A DNA stretch of 64,000 bases, taken from NCBI GenBank assembly GCA_024449915.1, contig JAMZAV010001809.1, positions 124,001 through 188,000 on the forward strand, in the 5' to 3' direction. Positions 48,237 to 59,453 of this stretch are shown one piece after another. The notes beneath the pieces were generated by a model, which saw only the letters and a list, made by a program, of their open reading frames with translations, did not search any database and was not told the DNA's origin. This DNA comes from Sweltsa coloradensis. Its lineage: Eukaryota > Arthropoda > Insecta > Plecoptera > Chloroperlidae. The stretch's first letter is position 1. Every line of letters starts with the position of its first letter. A program made the translations under genes and the position numbers.

Positions 48237-49909
48237 TCTTGGTAAAGGAAAGCTAAAGGGAAAGCTACCGTCATCATGGATAAAACTAATTATGTGGACA
48301 AATTCAGCCTAATACTAAAAAATGAATCACAGTATCAAGTTATGAAGAAAAATCCTACATCTGCATATGAAACACAAGTATATCACATGCTCAAGAAATA
48401 TGAAAAAAACATTGACTTTAAGGTAAGATCTCATTAACACCACATTTCTCCAAAAACCCCACATGCTTATGGGTTGCCGAAAATACATAAGGAGGGCTTA
48501 CCATTAAGGCCAATTGTGAGTTCAATGGGATCACCTTTTAGTCTATTATCTAAATTTCTTTTAAATATCTTGAAACCTCTGACTCATAACATTAAATCAG
48601 CTGTCTTAAATTCAAAGGAGCTTGTAGATCAGTTGAGAGAAGTTCCATTTAGTGACAAGTCTAGATTGTTGAGTTTTGATGTTGTAAATTTGTTTCCTAG
48701 TGTACCTGTCAAGGAAGTTCTTTCACTTGTAAAAAACAAATTATTAACTGATTGTTCACTACAGTCTAGAACTTCTCTATCTGTAGATACAATAATGGAG
48801 CTTTTGCAGTTAATTCTCATGTTTGCTATTTTGAATTTGATAAAGTCGTCTATCATCAACTAGATGGTCTAGCTATGGGCAGTTGTTTGTCACCTTTACT
48901 TGCGGATATATACATGGATTCTCTTGAAACAGACGTTCTCGCACAGTCATCGCTTAAACCAGATTTGTGGTTGAGGTATGTTGATGACATAATCTGTATT
49001 CATTGTGAAGATCAAGACAAGGTAGATAAGTTATTATCAGATCTTAATTCCTACCATCCTAAGATGAAGTTCACGTTTGAAGAGGAGAAGGATGGCGGTC
49101 TACCGTTTTTAGATGTATTCATCAAGAAAGATTTAGATTCGTTTTCTACATCTGTGTACAGGAAACCAACACACACCGATCAATATTTGAATGCCAATTC
49201 AAATCATCCTTCACATGTTAAAGAAGGTATGGTTAAATGTTTGGTTTCTCGTGCACAACTGATCTGTTCAACTCCCACAAGCCTAAAAATTGAACTGGAA
49301 AAAATATTTGGTGCTATGAAGAATAACGGATACTCAAATGACTGGTTAAAAAAGACTATTTTTCCACAAGATATCATCAAACCTGACATGAGTAAAGATA
49401 TTGAGGTGGTTAAACCTAGGATTTATAAAACGGTCTGCATTGGATACTATCCGAATCTTTCAGAAAAGATCAAACGCATTTTAGCTCCGTATGGCATAAG
49501 AGTTGTTTTTAGTTCGTCTAATACGTTGCGCAGCATTCTCACCAAGACTAAACCTAGGGATGAGGTTCAGTCATCTAAGGGTGTTATTTATTCTATACCT
49601 TGCGAATGTGATGCTAGATACATTGGTGAAACCAAGAGACCTTTGATGGTAAGAATAAAAGAACACAAGAACAATGTGAAACAACATAAGATTGATACTT
49701 CAAAACTCGCAGAACATGTTTATGAAAATCATCATCATATTAATTGGGAAGACGCTTCAATCCTTGCACATGAGTCTAATGCCACAACACGGAAAATTAA
49801 GGAAGCTGGTTTGATTTCATGTGTGGCCAATACAATCAGTGTGCCTAGTGTTAATTATCCAGCCATTTGGAAAAGTTTCTGTCCATCAATTTCATCACTA
49901 GATCAATAG
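48237..49909 (+). pseudogene. PLE copy 3: RT plus GIY-YIG endonuclease, almost intact
   Basis: The protein starts inside the N-terminal RT region (ATVIMDKTNYVDKFSLILK). One-base losses near 48437 and 48822, seen by comparison with copy 1, break the frame; the rest is open from 48875 to the stop at 49907. RT motifs are GLPKIHKEGLPLRPIVSS, LLSFDVVNLFPSVP, MGSCLSPLLADIYMD and RYVDDI (catalytic pair), then LPFLDVF and YRKPTHTDQYLNANSNHP, typical of PLEs. After a linker comes GVIYSIPCECDARYIGETKR, a GIY-YIG nuclease whose Tyr, Arg (R.KEH) and Asn/His-rich tail are present. PLEs use the nuclease to nick target DNA and the RT to copy RNA there. Copy 3 lacks the first codons and the last about 45 bases of 3' UTR. 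Confidence 0.9.
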
Positions 49910-50202
49910 CTTTATTTCATACATCAATAACTGTCCAACTTGTCAATTTAATGTTCTGTTTTTTGGTTTTTTATTTTTATTCATAATAAACTTTTTTGTT
50001 AATAATTTGGTATTAATGCACAGCCATATTTATAATATTTTGTGAAATGTTTTTTGTCCTGTCTGTTGTGTTTTTTTTTTTTTTTTTTTTTTTTAATTGT
50101 TAATTTTGTTTGATAAAGATTTCTGTAAAGAAATCGAAATATCACATTAAAATAATATTTTTGTTAAATAACAGTGAAAAAGTCCAATGATTTATATTTA
50201 TA
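49910..50202 (+). repeat. PLE copy 3, 3' UTR
   Basis: A poly(T) tract (about 50071-50094) and the stem-loop GATTTC/GAAATC followed by GAAA (50111-50145) are shared with the other two copies. It ends in TTTATATTTATA, immediately before the flanking GCCTGGGCTTA. Confidence 0.8.
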
Positions 50203-50271
50203 GCCTGGGCTTAAGTTATTGTCCTTCACCCTCATCTATCACCACTCATCAATCAATACATCAAGCAATAC
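50203..50271 (+). mobile_element. tRNA-derived SINE, first family: body, split by PLE array
   Basis: This continues the SINE head at 37520-37588. CTCATCTATCACCACTCATC is shared (inverted) with 8795-8825 and 28245-28270. Confidence 0.65.
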
Positions 50272-51037
50272 CGTGTTAACTCTACTTCCAGTTTGAACAG
50301 AGCGCCGTATACTTTGTGTTCGTCTGGTCCTGAGTTTGAACATTCAGTTGCGCGTTATGACCTCACGGTTGACGCGCCATTAATACAAATAAACCCAAAA
50401 CATTCAGTCTTATCAGGCCGAAATATTAAGCCTTGCGCACGCAATAACATCTCTCCAATCATGTGACTAGCTTCTATCATATGATAACGGCGTCAACCTC
50501 TTTTAATAACTTCAGCAAGCAATTAGGGGAGTACTCCCGAAACTAGAGGCGAGCTCGGGCAATCGTCGTCGGGGACCTTGCCCCCTTCCCTTGACGACCC
50601 CCCGACGGCGATGACGACAATGAAACCACGTACTATGACAAAGACGGCCGCAACGTGTGAAACCCCCTTTCCTCCCCTTACCTGTGGCTGGTTCTGACCA
50701 GCATATCCCATAGGCTAGAGTGGTGCATTATGACCTAACGGTTGACGCGTCCTTAATCCAAATAAACCAAAAAAGCTTTTGCACTTTGAGTAAATTTCTC
50801 TTCCGAAGTAGTTTGTTTAGCCAAATTTTATTCACATCACACATACCTTTTATTCATTCCACTTAAATATTTATTCTGTTGTCATCCCTTTCATCTGTAT
50901 AATTTACTTTTCTTTTATAAACCATCGAAGCAATACAATCATCAAACACACCATAAACTCAATTTATTATCTTACAATATAACAGACAACGCAACATGAC
51001 CTAACCGGTTAAAGCGCCCTAGATTCTCACGTCATCG
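50272..51037 (+). repeat. Dispersed module: pre-C, m1, C, B, m1, body, m2
   Basis: 50272-50385 matches 16090-16195 and ends in an m1 with a clean outer stem (GCGCGT ... ACGCGC). The C block is at 50432-50500, B starts at 50530 (GAAACTAGAGGCGAGCTCGG), a second m1 at 50725-50752, the AT-rich body at 50760-50985, and m2 at 50990-51022. This is the longest ordered copy: C precedes B, and both m1 and m2 are present. Confidence 0.75.
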
Positions 51038-51214
51038 TTACACAAGTTACTTCGGGTATTTCACTACTTCATAGCCTTCACACAGGAGCTGCCCGAGTCG
51101 ATTGTGGTTCATTCTGCGTTGAGATGATCTCTGAAGACCTAATCAATTTCTCTATGAAGACTCAAGTTCCAGGACGATAATATCTGTAAGCCCAGTGTAA
51201 AGCTTACGTTCGGA

Positions 51215-51683
51215 ATCCACTTTGAATTTGGCCCAAAGCTTGACTCTGCTCATCCTTAAAGTCGAGAATAGAGACAATGTCATTCTCGCAATCAAGAGGT
51301 TCCCTATCATTTAGGGGAGAACTCACAAAAACTAAAAAAGAGCTCTGGCAGTCGTGTCAGGAACCCTTCCCATCTCCTTGACAACTTCCCCGACGACGAC
51401 GGTACAGACCCCCCTTTATCCTCCTACCTATCCCCCTACCCGTGGCTGGTTCTGACCAGACTTTCATCCCCACAATCCCCTCATCCCCTAAGCTAGAGTG
51501 GCGCATTATGACCTAACGGTTGACGCGCCTTTAATCCAAATAAACAATAATATTTTCTAATTAAAACTTCGAAAACTATAAAAACTTCAAACACCAAAAA
51601 AAAAGCTATTAATTATCTTTCAATATTATCGGCGGCGCAAGAAAACATTACTGGTAGAAGTGCCAGCTAGATTCTTACGTCGT
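51215..51683 (+). repeat. Dispersed module: diverged A, B, m1, m2
   Basis: A is diverged (TTGGCCCAAAGCTTGACTC). B keeps GAGCTCTGGCAGTCGTGTC. m1 at 51500-51530 has a perfect-looking outer stem (GGCGCA ... GCGCC). m2 at 51630-51662 is diverged in the core. ATTCTTACGTCGTCG follows. Confidence 0.7.
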
Positions 51684-51734
51684 CGTATTTGGGGTTTGCG
51701 TGCGTTACTCCTATACCTACTGCCCTCCCCATAC

Positions 51735-52918
51735 CTTCACTGTAAACCAACTCAGTACCTTATCGTGGTGTGAAGGTCTAAGGGGAGTTCGCTCCCTGAA
51801 CTAAAATATGAGCTGTGGCTTCATGTCGTGCAGACTACACGGGACATGGACGTAACGCTACTCTGTCTGGTGCCTGATTCCAGAAATGCCTGGTAGTGCC
51901 TTCTGGTGCTCGTGGTAGTCTGGTAGAAAGGGTTACCGAGGGCAAGCATGATGATGTGTAGTAGACATTACTCGTAAGAGTTGTCGACGGTTACTCTTCA
52001 ACGTTGCTTGGGGAACCTTGCTAAAAAGAGTACTAAGGGGGGGTGTAAAAGCTCCATTCTCCCTACCAGAGACAGAAACGCCTGGTCGACTGTTCTCTGG
52101 GAACGGTGGATGTCACCCCGTAAGGAGTTGGACTCTTAGGGGCAGAGGCCTTGATAGTAGGTGAAGACGGACCTATAATGAGGTGATGCAGTTAAAATCG
52201 CATCACTCTCTAGGCGAGTCGGCGGTCGTAGTAAGAACTCTTTTCTTCTACTATGTTCTTATGTTGATGACGCCTTCCTTGGACGTTTCAGGAGCTCGGC
52301 GGGGGTACCCGCCCAGTATTCCGAGTCCAAGGATAAATGATGGCAGGCGCTTGAGGTGTCGGACTAGGGTATTCCCTAGATCTAGTATCCGAGCCTAGCC
52401 ATCAAAACATGATGTCGGTATGGGGCTTGCCTGGGATTCCCGGGCTTGCACCGTCTACCTGGGGATCCTGGGTAGGCGGGTTTCACAGCAATCAACATCA
52501 TGTTCAAGCGGTCGGAGCGGCTAAAGTGAACCAGTCGTGAAGATGACGCTAGCAACAAGCGTTTGAGGTGTCGGACCAGAACTAATTCTGGACTAGTATC
52601 CGAGCTTAGTTGCTGAAGTTTCGATGATGAGGGAAACCTCGGAGAGACAGCGCCTGGACTGGTGAGAAATGGAAACCTCTCATCAGGAAGGGGACGCGGT
52701 ATCTCTGACGTTTGAGGTTTCGATCCTGTGATCTCTTATGATCACAGGTATTACTATCCGAGTCGAGTGCCATCAGAAGGGAGAGTTCTTGGGAGTTAAA
52801 GTCTCTTGGCTCGTCTTCTCCAAACTATATTAGGGGTGGGCCCAAGGGGGTATATAGGCTTTGCTTAGGGGACCCCCTCCACTACTCAAACCTAATTCCA
52901 AATACATACATACATACA
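51735..52918 (+). mobile_element. Retroposed non-coding element, 1184 bp, with 13-14 bp TSD
   Basis: TGCCCTCCCCATAC occurs at 51721-51734 and again at 52919-52932, right after a CATACATACATACAT tail. A long direct duplication plus a simple-repeat tail is the mark of target-primed reverse transcription. The interior has no credible reading frame but contains many self-complementary segments, among them GCCTGGGATTCCCGGGC (52429-52445), and three related hairpin domains at 52338-52780. It may be the 3' part of a LINE or a SINE-like RNA mobilised by one. It is inserted in the B block of a dispersed module, whose CTTGTGGCTGGTTGTGACCA resumes at 52933. Confidence 0.75.
52338..52780 (+). ncRNA. Three related, covarying RNA hairpin domains
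   Basis: Each domain has an outer stem, then CG(C/T)TTGAGGTG/TTTCGGA-like text, a variable hairpin, then (A/T)CTA(T/G)TATCCGAG-like text. Domain a (52338-52405) has outer stem TGATGGC/GCCATCA and inner hairpin CTAGGG..CCCTAG. Domain b (52548-52615) has AGCAAC/GTTGCT and CCAGAA..TTCTGG. Domain c (52704-52777) has TCTGA/TCAGA and CCTGTGATC..GATCACAGG. Stem sequences change while pairing is kept, which supports an RNA structure. The function is unknown; recognition by a reverse transcriptase is one possibility. Confidence 0.65.
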
Positions 52919-52964
52919 TGCCCTCCCCATACGCTTGTGGCTGGTTGTGACCAGCACAGGCCTG

Positions 52965-55004
52965 TCCACTCCTTGTCCCCCCGCGTCATCCCTTACGTCC
53001 CTCCCTTCGTCTCGATTAGCCAAGTTGCATAATCCTGGCCCAAGAAACCTAGATTTCTACTGCCAAAATGTACGAAGCATTAAAAATAAGTTCGAGGACT
53101 GTGCAGTTCATATTGATGAACTACTCAAGCACGATGTCGTTGCGTTAACGGAGACTTGGCTAAACAACAGTGTGGCTGACAGTGAGATTCCACTCTCCGC
53201 GAGTTTCAATGTTTTTAGAAGAGATCGAGGCTCACGGGGTGGCGGCACTCTGCTAGCATTCAAACCATCGTTTGCTGTTAGGAGAAGGGAGGATCTCGAG
53301 TCGGACGAGTGTGAACTACTTTGGACGGAAGTGCGGCTAGCCAAAGGGAAGAAACTGTTTGTGGGATGTTTCTACAGGCGCCCTGGTAACGATATGGCTT
53401 CACTCGAAAAATGCTTAGATTCACTGTTAGCCGTCTACGCCTTGGGTGATTTCGTTCTCCTAGGAGATTTTAACCTGTCAATTAGATGGCTATCAAGTAA
53501 TCAGGGTACAGCTTCCAATGCTGGGGATACATGGTTTCTTGACAACTTTATTGAGGGGTTGGGTCTACGTCAGTCGAACTGTCAGCCTACCAGAGGTATG
53601 GCAACACTGGATTACGTCTTGTCCTCGCTGAACGTAACGGGTGTCTCAACAGGGTTGAATTATTTCTCGTCTGACCACGACTCCGTCTCGGCTACCGTTC
53701 AACTGCCTGCTCGCGAGACAAAGCAACGCATACCACCCCCGCGCGCCTTTCCGGTTTGGAGGAATGTAGACTGGGGCAAGGTCAAGATCGCACTGGATTC
53801 TTTACCGTGGCATTTGCTGAAAGACGGAACTGTCAACGATGCTGTTGATTTATTCTATGAACTGGTTGCCGACGTCATCAAGGAGCACGTGCCAATGACA
53901 AAGCCCAAGTCGCGCAAGTTTGAACAATGGGTTGACGCCGAAACCAAGCGCACATTATATAAACAAGAAGATGGCTTGGTTTCTGTATAAACAATTTCCA
54001 AACGTTCACACGAGAGCGACTTTCGAAAACCTAAGGCAAGCGTCAAAACAACTTCTGCACGCGGGCTACACTAAATATATCAACAACATCGAGACAAACG
54101 CAATGAAAAATCCTAAAAAATTTTGGTCACTCATAAATTCTAGAAAAAAATCCGAAAGAATCCCCGATCAGCTTGCTCACAATGGCACCACCGCCACTGG
54201 CGAACAAAGGCCTGAATTACTTAACAACTACTTTCATTCCAACTTCACACCTCCTACGGCCAACTTAAATTTGCCACCTGTCAACAAAATTGCATCACAT
54301 TCATTGTCTTCTCTGAACACGTCATCGGCCGAGGTATATCACCTGTTAAGCACACTGTCTCCCACCCGAGCCACTGGACCAGATAATCTAGGCTCCGTAT
54401 TTTTAAAATCAACAGCCGCTAGCCTCGCCAACCCAGTCGCCTGCATTTTTAACCGCTGTTTTGAAGAAGGTGTATTTCCAACCAAGTGGAAACAGGCGAA
54501 TGTCATCCCTCTCTTCAAAGCAGGTAGCAAAGACAAGCGAACGACGTGACGTCCTATCGACCCATCTCGCTCTTGCCGACACTCTCAATTGTATGCGAAA
54601 GGGTGATTCATCGGCATCTGTCTGCATTTACGATGCCTCTAGTATCAAAACAACAACATGGTTTTCTGCCTGGACTATCGTGCCTGTCAAACCTGACAGT
54701 GTTGCAACATCATGCATGCTCCGCAATCTCCGACGGCTCACAACTTGATGTGGTTTACATTGACATTGCCAAAGCATTTGACTCGGTCAGTCACAAACTT
54801 CTAATTCATAAGCTCTCCGAACGATTAAATGTTCACGGCAAGTTTCTGTCTTTATTGACAAGCTTTTTGTCAGAGCGTATGCAGCGCGTAGTTGTCTCTG
54901 GAGGATCGTCTAGCTGGCTGCCAGTATTGTCGGGGGTGCCGCAAGGCAGCGTCCTTGGGCCTCTCTGTTTCACGCTGTTCATGGACGACCTCTCCGATGC
55001 TATA
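52965..55004 (+). pseudogene. APE-type LINE: endonuclease and first half of RT
   Basis: The first frame (usable to 53990) carries the APE endonuclease: FYCQNVRSIKNKF, VVALTETWLNN (catalytic Glu), GGGTLLAFKPSF, GCFYRRPG, LLGDFNLS, LDYVLSS and SSDHDSVSATV (His of the last motif). The frame shifts near 53965 into the linker (WFLYKQFPN, KNPKKFWSLINSRKKSE) and again near 54535 into the RT. RT motifs are [30 protein letters not shown] (first catalytic Asp) and [14 protein letters not shown]. The CR1/Jockey/Rex1-like group is likely, from motif style only. No ORF1 precedes it, so the copy is 5'-truncated, landing in a B-block fragment. A DNA element interrupts it at 55005. Confidence 0.85.
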
Positions 55005-57098
55005 GGCCTCCGAAGTAGCCGCGCGCCGCGCCACCGTCGATCCCTAGCGGCACCCGAGAGGAGTTTAGAAGGTGACACGATTTGAAAATGGCTGGTGTAA
55101 ACCATAGGATCCTGCTACATTGATGCACATAAATATTACTTTGCGCACTTTATTAGTGGTTTGTTGGAAAAGGGGAGCTGCTATACGAACATTAACACTT
55201 AAATAAAGGAAAATAATGTAGATTTGTACGAAAATAATAGAAGCTTTATTATTTGTTTACTTGTTGTACTTTCCCGCCAAGGTTGCTATAGAATGCGGCA
55301 AGTGCACGGTACGCTCTTTAACCCAGGACCAAAATCAATATAATATTATTAAAATTATTGAATAAATAATGCATAGATCCTTATCAATAATAACACATAC
55401 AAAATTACACGATTCTAAATAAAGGAACAAATAAGACGACTGATACAGTGTGAAAAGAAATGTTCGAGCAGGCCAACAATTAGATGCATGAATAATATTT
55501 GCAGATGGCTATTCTGATTTTTGAAGGAGATTTGGTTCATTACAATAATAAGTACGGGATGCAGGTCATACAACACTCGAGACTTCATACATGAAGTTTC
55601 GGAACAAAAACCGTCACCAGCAATCCTGACGAAAAGTTTTGTTTTGTCAATATGATGAATGCTAGGTAATGAGTTCACTTAAATTAATTGCTCTAGTCTT
55701 TGGACATTCCTTTCTCAACGATGACGTTAAATTTGGGTAGGACAAGTTGCCGCCCCCCTCCCCCTATCGAATTTTGAAAAATAGTGTACAATACAATACA
55801 TTTCTTGTACAGTACATTGTGCAAGTTTGTGCACAAAAGAGTTAACTTATTTCAAGAGATATACTCAAATTAATTCGGGGGGGGGGGGGGGGCTATCTTG
55901 AAGGAGTCAACCCATATAGTTAATTTGATACCGTTTCAATAGGGGACATTAATGCATCGTTTGTTTGTAAACACAAACATTCATTAATGCAAACGTATTT
56001 TCAAAGATGCACTCAAATTACTTGACGAAACCTTCACAAATCTGTTGTAATACATTTCAATTGTGAACATATTTAGTGCATTGTCAGTGAATGTTTTGCA
56101 TATAGGCTAATAGTATCTACTATCTTTATAATGCACTAAATTTTGTGATTTTACTAATCAAATTCAAGGGTGAACATTAGTGCATAATTAACCTAAGTTT
56201 GGCCTAATGGAATGCTGAAAAAATGTATTTTGTGCACACTTCATATTCAAAAATTACTTCTTATGGCGTAACAGAAGGGTGGAAGGGGGTTATTATGGGG
56301 GAGGGTGGTTATGAACTTATGAGCACGGCTATGTTATTGGTGTCACTCAAAAAGGCTAATTTTCTTAACCCATAAAAAACGTAAGTTTAACTTATAACTA
56401 TTGCTTATGTCAGTAAAATGGGGGGGGGGGGGGATAAGAGTCGCCCCACCCATGTGTAGGTATGTGTAATGTATGTAGGCCTATCTGGACATATATGTCC
56501 ACTGTCAAGTCTAAATTATGTTAATTTGTTATGCCAATAATGCTTTGCATGCCATGATCTCTAATAATTATTGTCGATGAAGGTTTTAATGTATTGTTCA
56601 TGAATCATGACTTGCGATTTTAGACCTACGTGTAGGCCTAGATGAAATCCAAGGTAATTCACTAAAATAATGTAGCCTAGTTATAATTTGACTAAAAATT
56701 TATAACTCAGGGCATGTCTGTACTTTTATCAAACGCCTAGTAGAATAGTGGTATGGTTATATACTCAAAGGTGGTATCCCTCTAGTATTAATAAAGTAGG
56801 CCCTTTATTAAAAATAAAGTTTACTCCAGTCTTCTAAACCCTTCTACTCCATCTGTTAATTCGAAGACCAGTTGATAAATGCTAGGGTTTTGCGTGCTCT
56901 CGTATCAGTCACCACATCTAACAACACAACAAATACATCTACTTGCTAGTTGTACCATCTTGTACAAAGCTAGCGATTAATTTGTTGCGTCGCGCGTTTA
57001 AATCCGCATCTTTACCAGCCATTTCCCGCAGCACGCGTCACCTTCCCAGTTGACACACTTCTGCCGCTAGGGCTGCGCCACAGTCTACTTCGGAGGCC
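55005..57098. mobile_element. Non-autonomous TIR DNA element, 2094 bp, TATA duplication
   Basis: The ends GGCCTCCGAAGTAG and CTACTTCGGAGGCC are followed inward by shared CCCTAGCGGCA, AAGGTGAC and AAATGGCTGGT, giving imperfect TIRs of about 100 bp. TATA flanks both sides (55001-55004, 57099-57102). Removing the element and one TATA rejoins the RT reading frame exactly between its fourth and fifth motifs. The interior has G-runs (near 55880 and 56421) and no transposase frame. The superfamily is undetermined. Confidence 0.85.
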
Positions 57099-57102
57099 TA
57101 TA

Positions 57103-57499
57103 GCTTCAGTCAACTGCCAAATGCTCCTCTACGCCGACGACTGCAAGCTTTTTGCAATGATCAGAAATCTTGTGGACGTGGAATTGCTTCAGTGCGCATT
57201 GGATATTATGTCAGTGTGGTGCAGTGAGTGGGCTCTGAAGCCAAACCCGAGCAAATGCACGATTATGTCAGTGTGTTTGAAAAAAAATCCACTGCTAGCG
57301 TCATATGTTGTGTCCGATCGTCAAATAACCCGTGTAGAATGCCAACGAGATCTAGGGGTGATTTTTGACTCAAAATTTCTATTTAAAAAGCACATTGAAA
57401 AGGTTGTTTCGCGAGCCATGTCTCTCGTAGGCTTACTCTACCGCTTTACGGAAATACGCAGCGCGGCGGCGCTTAGATCGTACTACACTGGATGCGTAT
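57103..57499 (+). pseudogene. APE-type LINE: RT catalytic YADD box and thumb
   Basis: This continues from 55004. MLLYADDCKLFAMI holds the two catalytic Asp residues. LKPNPSKCTIMSV, RDLGVIFDSKF and AALRSYYTGCV follow and are usual for the RT thumb. A second DNA element interrupts at 57500. Confidence 0.85.
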
Positions 57500-58436
57500 A
57501 GGCTACTAGCACCTACGTCACAAATCGAGGGGAATGAGGGGTATTCTCCGCTTAGAGCCCAACTGATGGACAAGCAACCATCGTTTCGCAAGTGGACGCC
57601 TGCTGAACGTCGCACAACTTATCACGCTCTAACTTTTACCCTATTCATTATTGGGAAAAAAACTTAAGAGGAATAATATTTAGCAAATATATCATTCCTT
57701 CTAATAGCGATTATTTTGAATTTTTAGACAAACGTTAACGTGTTATATCGATGTGCGTATTGAAATAACATTTAAAACTGTTACTTGTTTTTTATGAAAT
57801 TAAATAAAACAACTTCAATTGACAAAAACCTAGTGATCGGATTTTGACAAGACCTCTTTCAAAATATTCATCGGACTGTTTAGACAAGAAATAAATAAAC
57901 TTTCTAGATAGAAAGTGCACAGAACGAAAATTTATAGCATAGGGTAATATGCATGGTATGTGTTTTCATCTAAAATACGCGCTTTTGACGTGCGGATGAG
58001 CCGTGAAAAACTGCACGCTATGCTGTAAAATTTCGTTCAGTGCATTTTCTATCGAGAAAGTTAACTTATTTCTTTTCTTATTAGTTGGATGCATATTTAG
58101 AGAGAATTCTTTTTGAAATCCGATCAGTAGTTTTTTATCAATTGAAGTTGAGAAGACTTAAAGTTGTTGATAAATTTGTCATTTATAATGCGTAACTTGT
58201 TATAACAAGCTAACGGTTCTGTTAAAAAGTTCGAGATAATCGCCATTAGAAGGAATCATATGTTTGCTAAATATTATTCCTCTTAAGTTTTGTCCAAATA
58301 ATGAATAGGATAAAAGTTAGAGCGTGATCTTTGTTGAGCCGTTCACCAGGCGTCGACTTGCGAAATGAGGCTGCTTGTCCATCAGTTCGATTCGCGGCCA
58401 CTTGCCGGCGAGCTGTGACGTCACGTGAGGCTTCCC
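57500..58436. mobile_element. Foldback DNA element, 937 bp, TAT duplication
   Basis: The whole element is an imperfect palindrome with arms of about 460 bp around 57966. Paired landmarks are AACTGATGGACAAGCA at both ends, AGGAATAATATTTAGCAAA, and CAACTTCAATTGA near the centre. TAT lies on both sides (57497-57499, 58437-58439). Removal gives GTA TTA CCT and restores the LINE frame (GCV-LPVVEY). There is no coding sequence; the 136-residue minus frame overlapping the right arm is a by-product. Confidence 0.8.
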
Positions 58437-59052
58437 TATTACCTGTTGTTGAGTACTGTTCACCTATCTGGGGCATGGCGGCGAAAACAAACCTTAAACG
58501 TTTAGACCGTATCTCCTCTTTCTTTGCCGCTATTGTTAAACACAGGGTGGCGGAATTCCGAGAAGTAGATAAAACAACCATCTTGAACTCTCTAAGATTA
58601 CAACCCTTGGAAAGAAGGAGGTGCTTGCATGACATGCAATATTTGAATAGCATCATGGTTGGCCACATAAGGTCCAACGAACTTGTTTCAATCTTTCACT
58701 TACATGTTCCTTCCCGTAATACTCGTCTCAACCACATCTTCCACCTAACACCCCTAGACTCACGCTGTTACAAAGATCACTATCTCACCGTCTTCCTTCT
58801 ACCTTCAACAACTTATCTTCCAACAAACTTTATCTTGACATATTCTCTCCGTGCAATGTTTTTAAAAAAGACATCAAAGTCGCTATGCTTTCCCTGTAAT
58901 GTCTTGTTATCGTGTTTTTGTTTCTCATGTATGTGTTTTGTGTGATTATTGTATGTTATTAGTTATCTATTGTTATATGTTTCAATTTAAAATGGTTCGC
59001 TGTATTTGAAACTAATTTCTGAATAAATAAAAAAAAAAAAAAAAAAAAAAAT
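58437..59052 (+). pseudogene. APE-type LINE: C-terminal end, 3' UTR and poly(A)
   Basis: LPVVEYCSPIWGMAAKTNLK and RLDRISSFFAAIVKHRV begin the C-terminal region, and the frame ends at 58943-58945. The 3' UTR has AATAAA (about 59023) and a poly(A) tract of about 22 bases to 59050. No matching TSD was found at the 52965 end. The piece is the cleanest part of the element. Confidence 0.8.
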
Positions 59053-59453
59053 ATGAGACGTTAAGCTATATCCAATCAATCAAGTAACTGATTAATATTG
59101 TGTTTTGTTCATTTACTCTTGTTTCTCTAAAACATGAAAAAAATGTCCGACGTAAATCCGAATGTACAATATATGATGCCTTGCGCACGAAACTAGATCC
59201 CTCCCAACCATATGAAGAACTTCTATCATTAATCATAACGGATGACGGAACTTTCTAAATCCTCATTCAATTTCGTAAGAAAATGGTTCATAAAAAAACC
59301 TTCATTTTTAATCAAATCAAATCACCTTCATAATTTTCTTTTCTTTTACAAACTAAGAAAACTATTTAAAAAACAAGCTCTCAACAATCTTACACAAAAA
59401 ACATCACGGGCGGCGCAACATTGCCTATCCGGTTGCAGCTCCCTGCAGTTCTT
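59053..59453 (+). repeat. Dispersed module: C block, body, m2, interrupted
   Basis: C is at 59179-59240 (GCCTTGCGCACGAAACTAGA, CATATGAAGAACTTCTATCA). The body has CAAACTAAGAAAAC. m2 is at 59410-59445 (GGCGCAACATTGCC, CCGGTTGCAGC). Its TTTCTCACGTC end is split by the following LINE: CTGCAG plus TTCTT is here, and TTCTT plus CACGTCAT is at 60655. Confidence 0.7.

Larger units (their letters stand above)
37589..50213. mobile_element. Composite Penelope-like element array with flanking duplication
   Basis: GCCTGGGCTTA occurs at 37589-37599 and 50203-50213 and flanks three PLE copies. Copy 1 (minus) is 37600-43385, copy 2 (minus, GIY-YIG part only) is 43386-48236, and copy 3 (plus) is 48237-50202. 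Direct partial copies (pseudo-LTRs) plus an inverted truncated copy are a known arrangement of PLEs. The last six bases of the repeat (GGCTTA) also occur at the copy 1/copy 2 junction, so the true duplication may be shorter than 11 bp. Two LINEs lie inside, at 38240-41204 and 44023-48156. Confidence 0.7.

Noticed and set aside
52183..52398. 71-residue frame in the structured retroposon
   Set aside because: It overlaps hairpin domain a, has no domain similarity, and covarying stems explain the conservation better.
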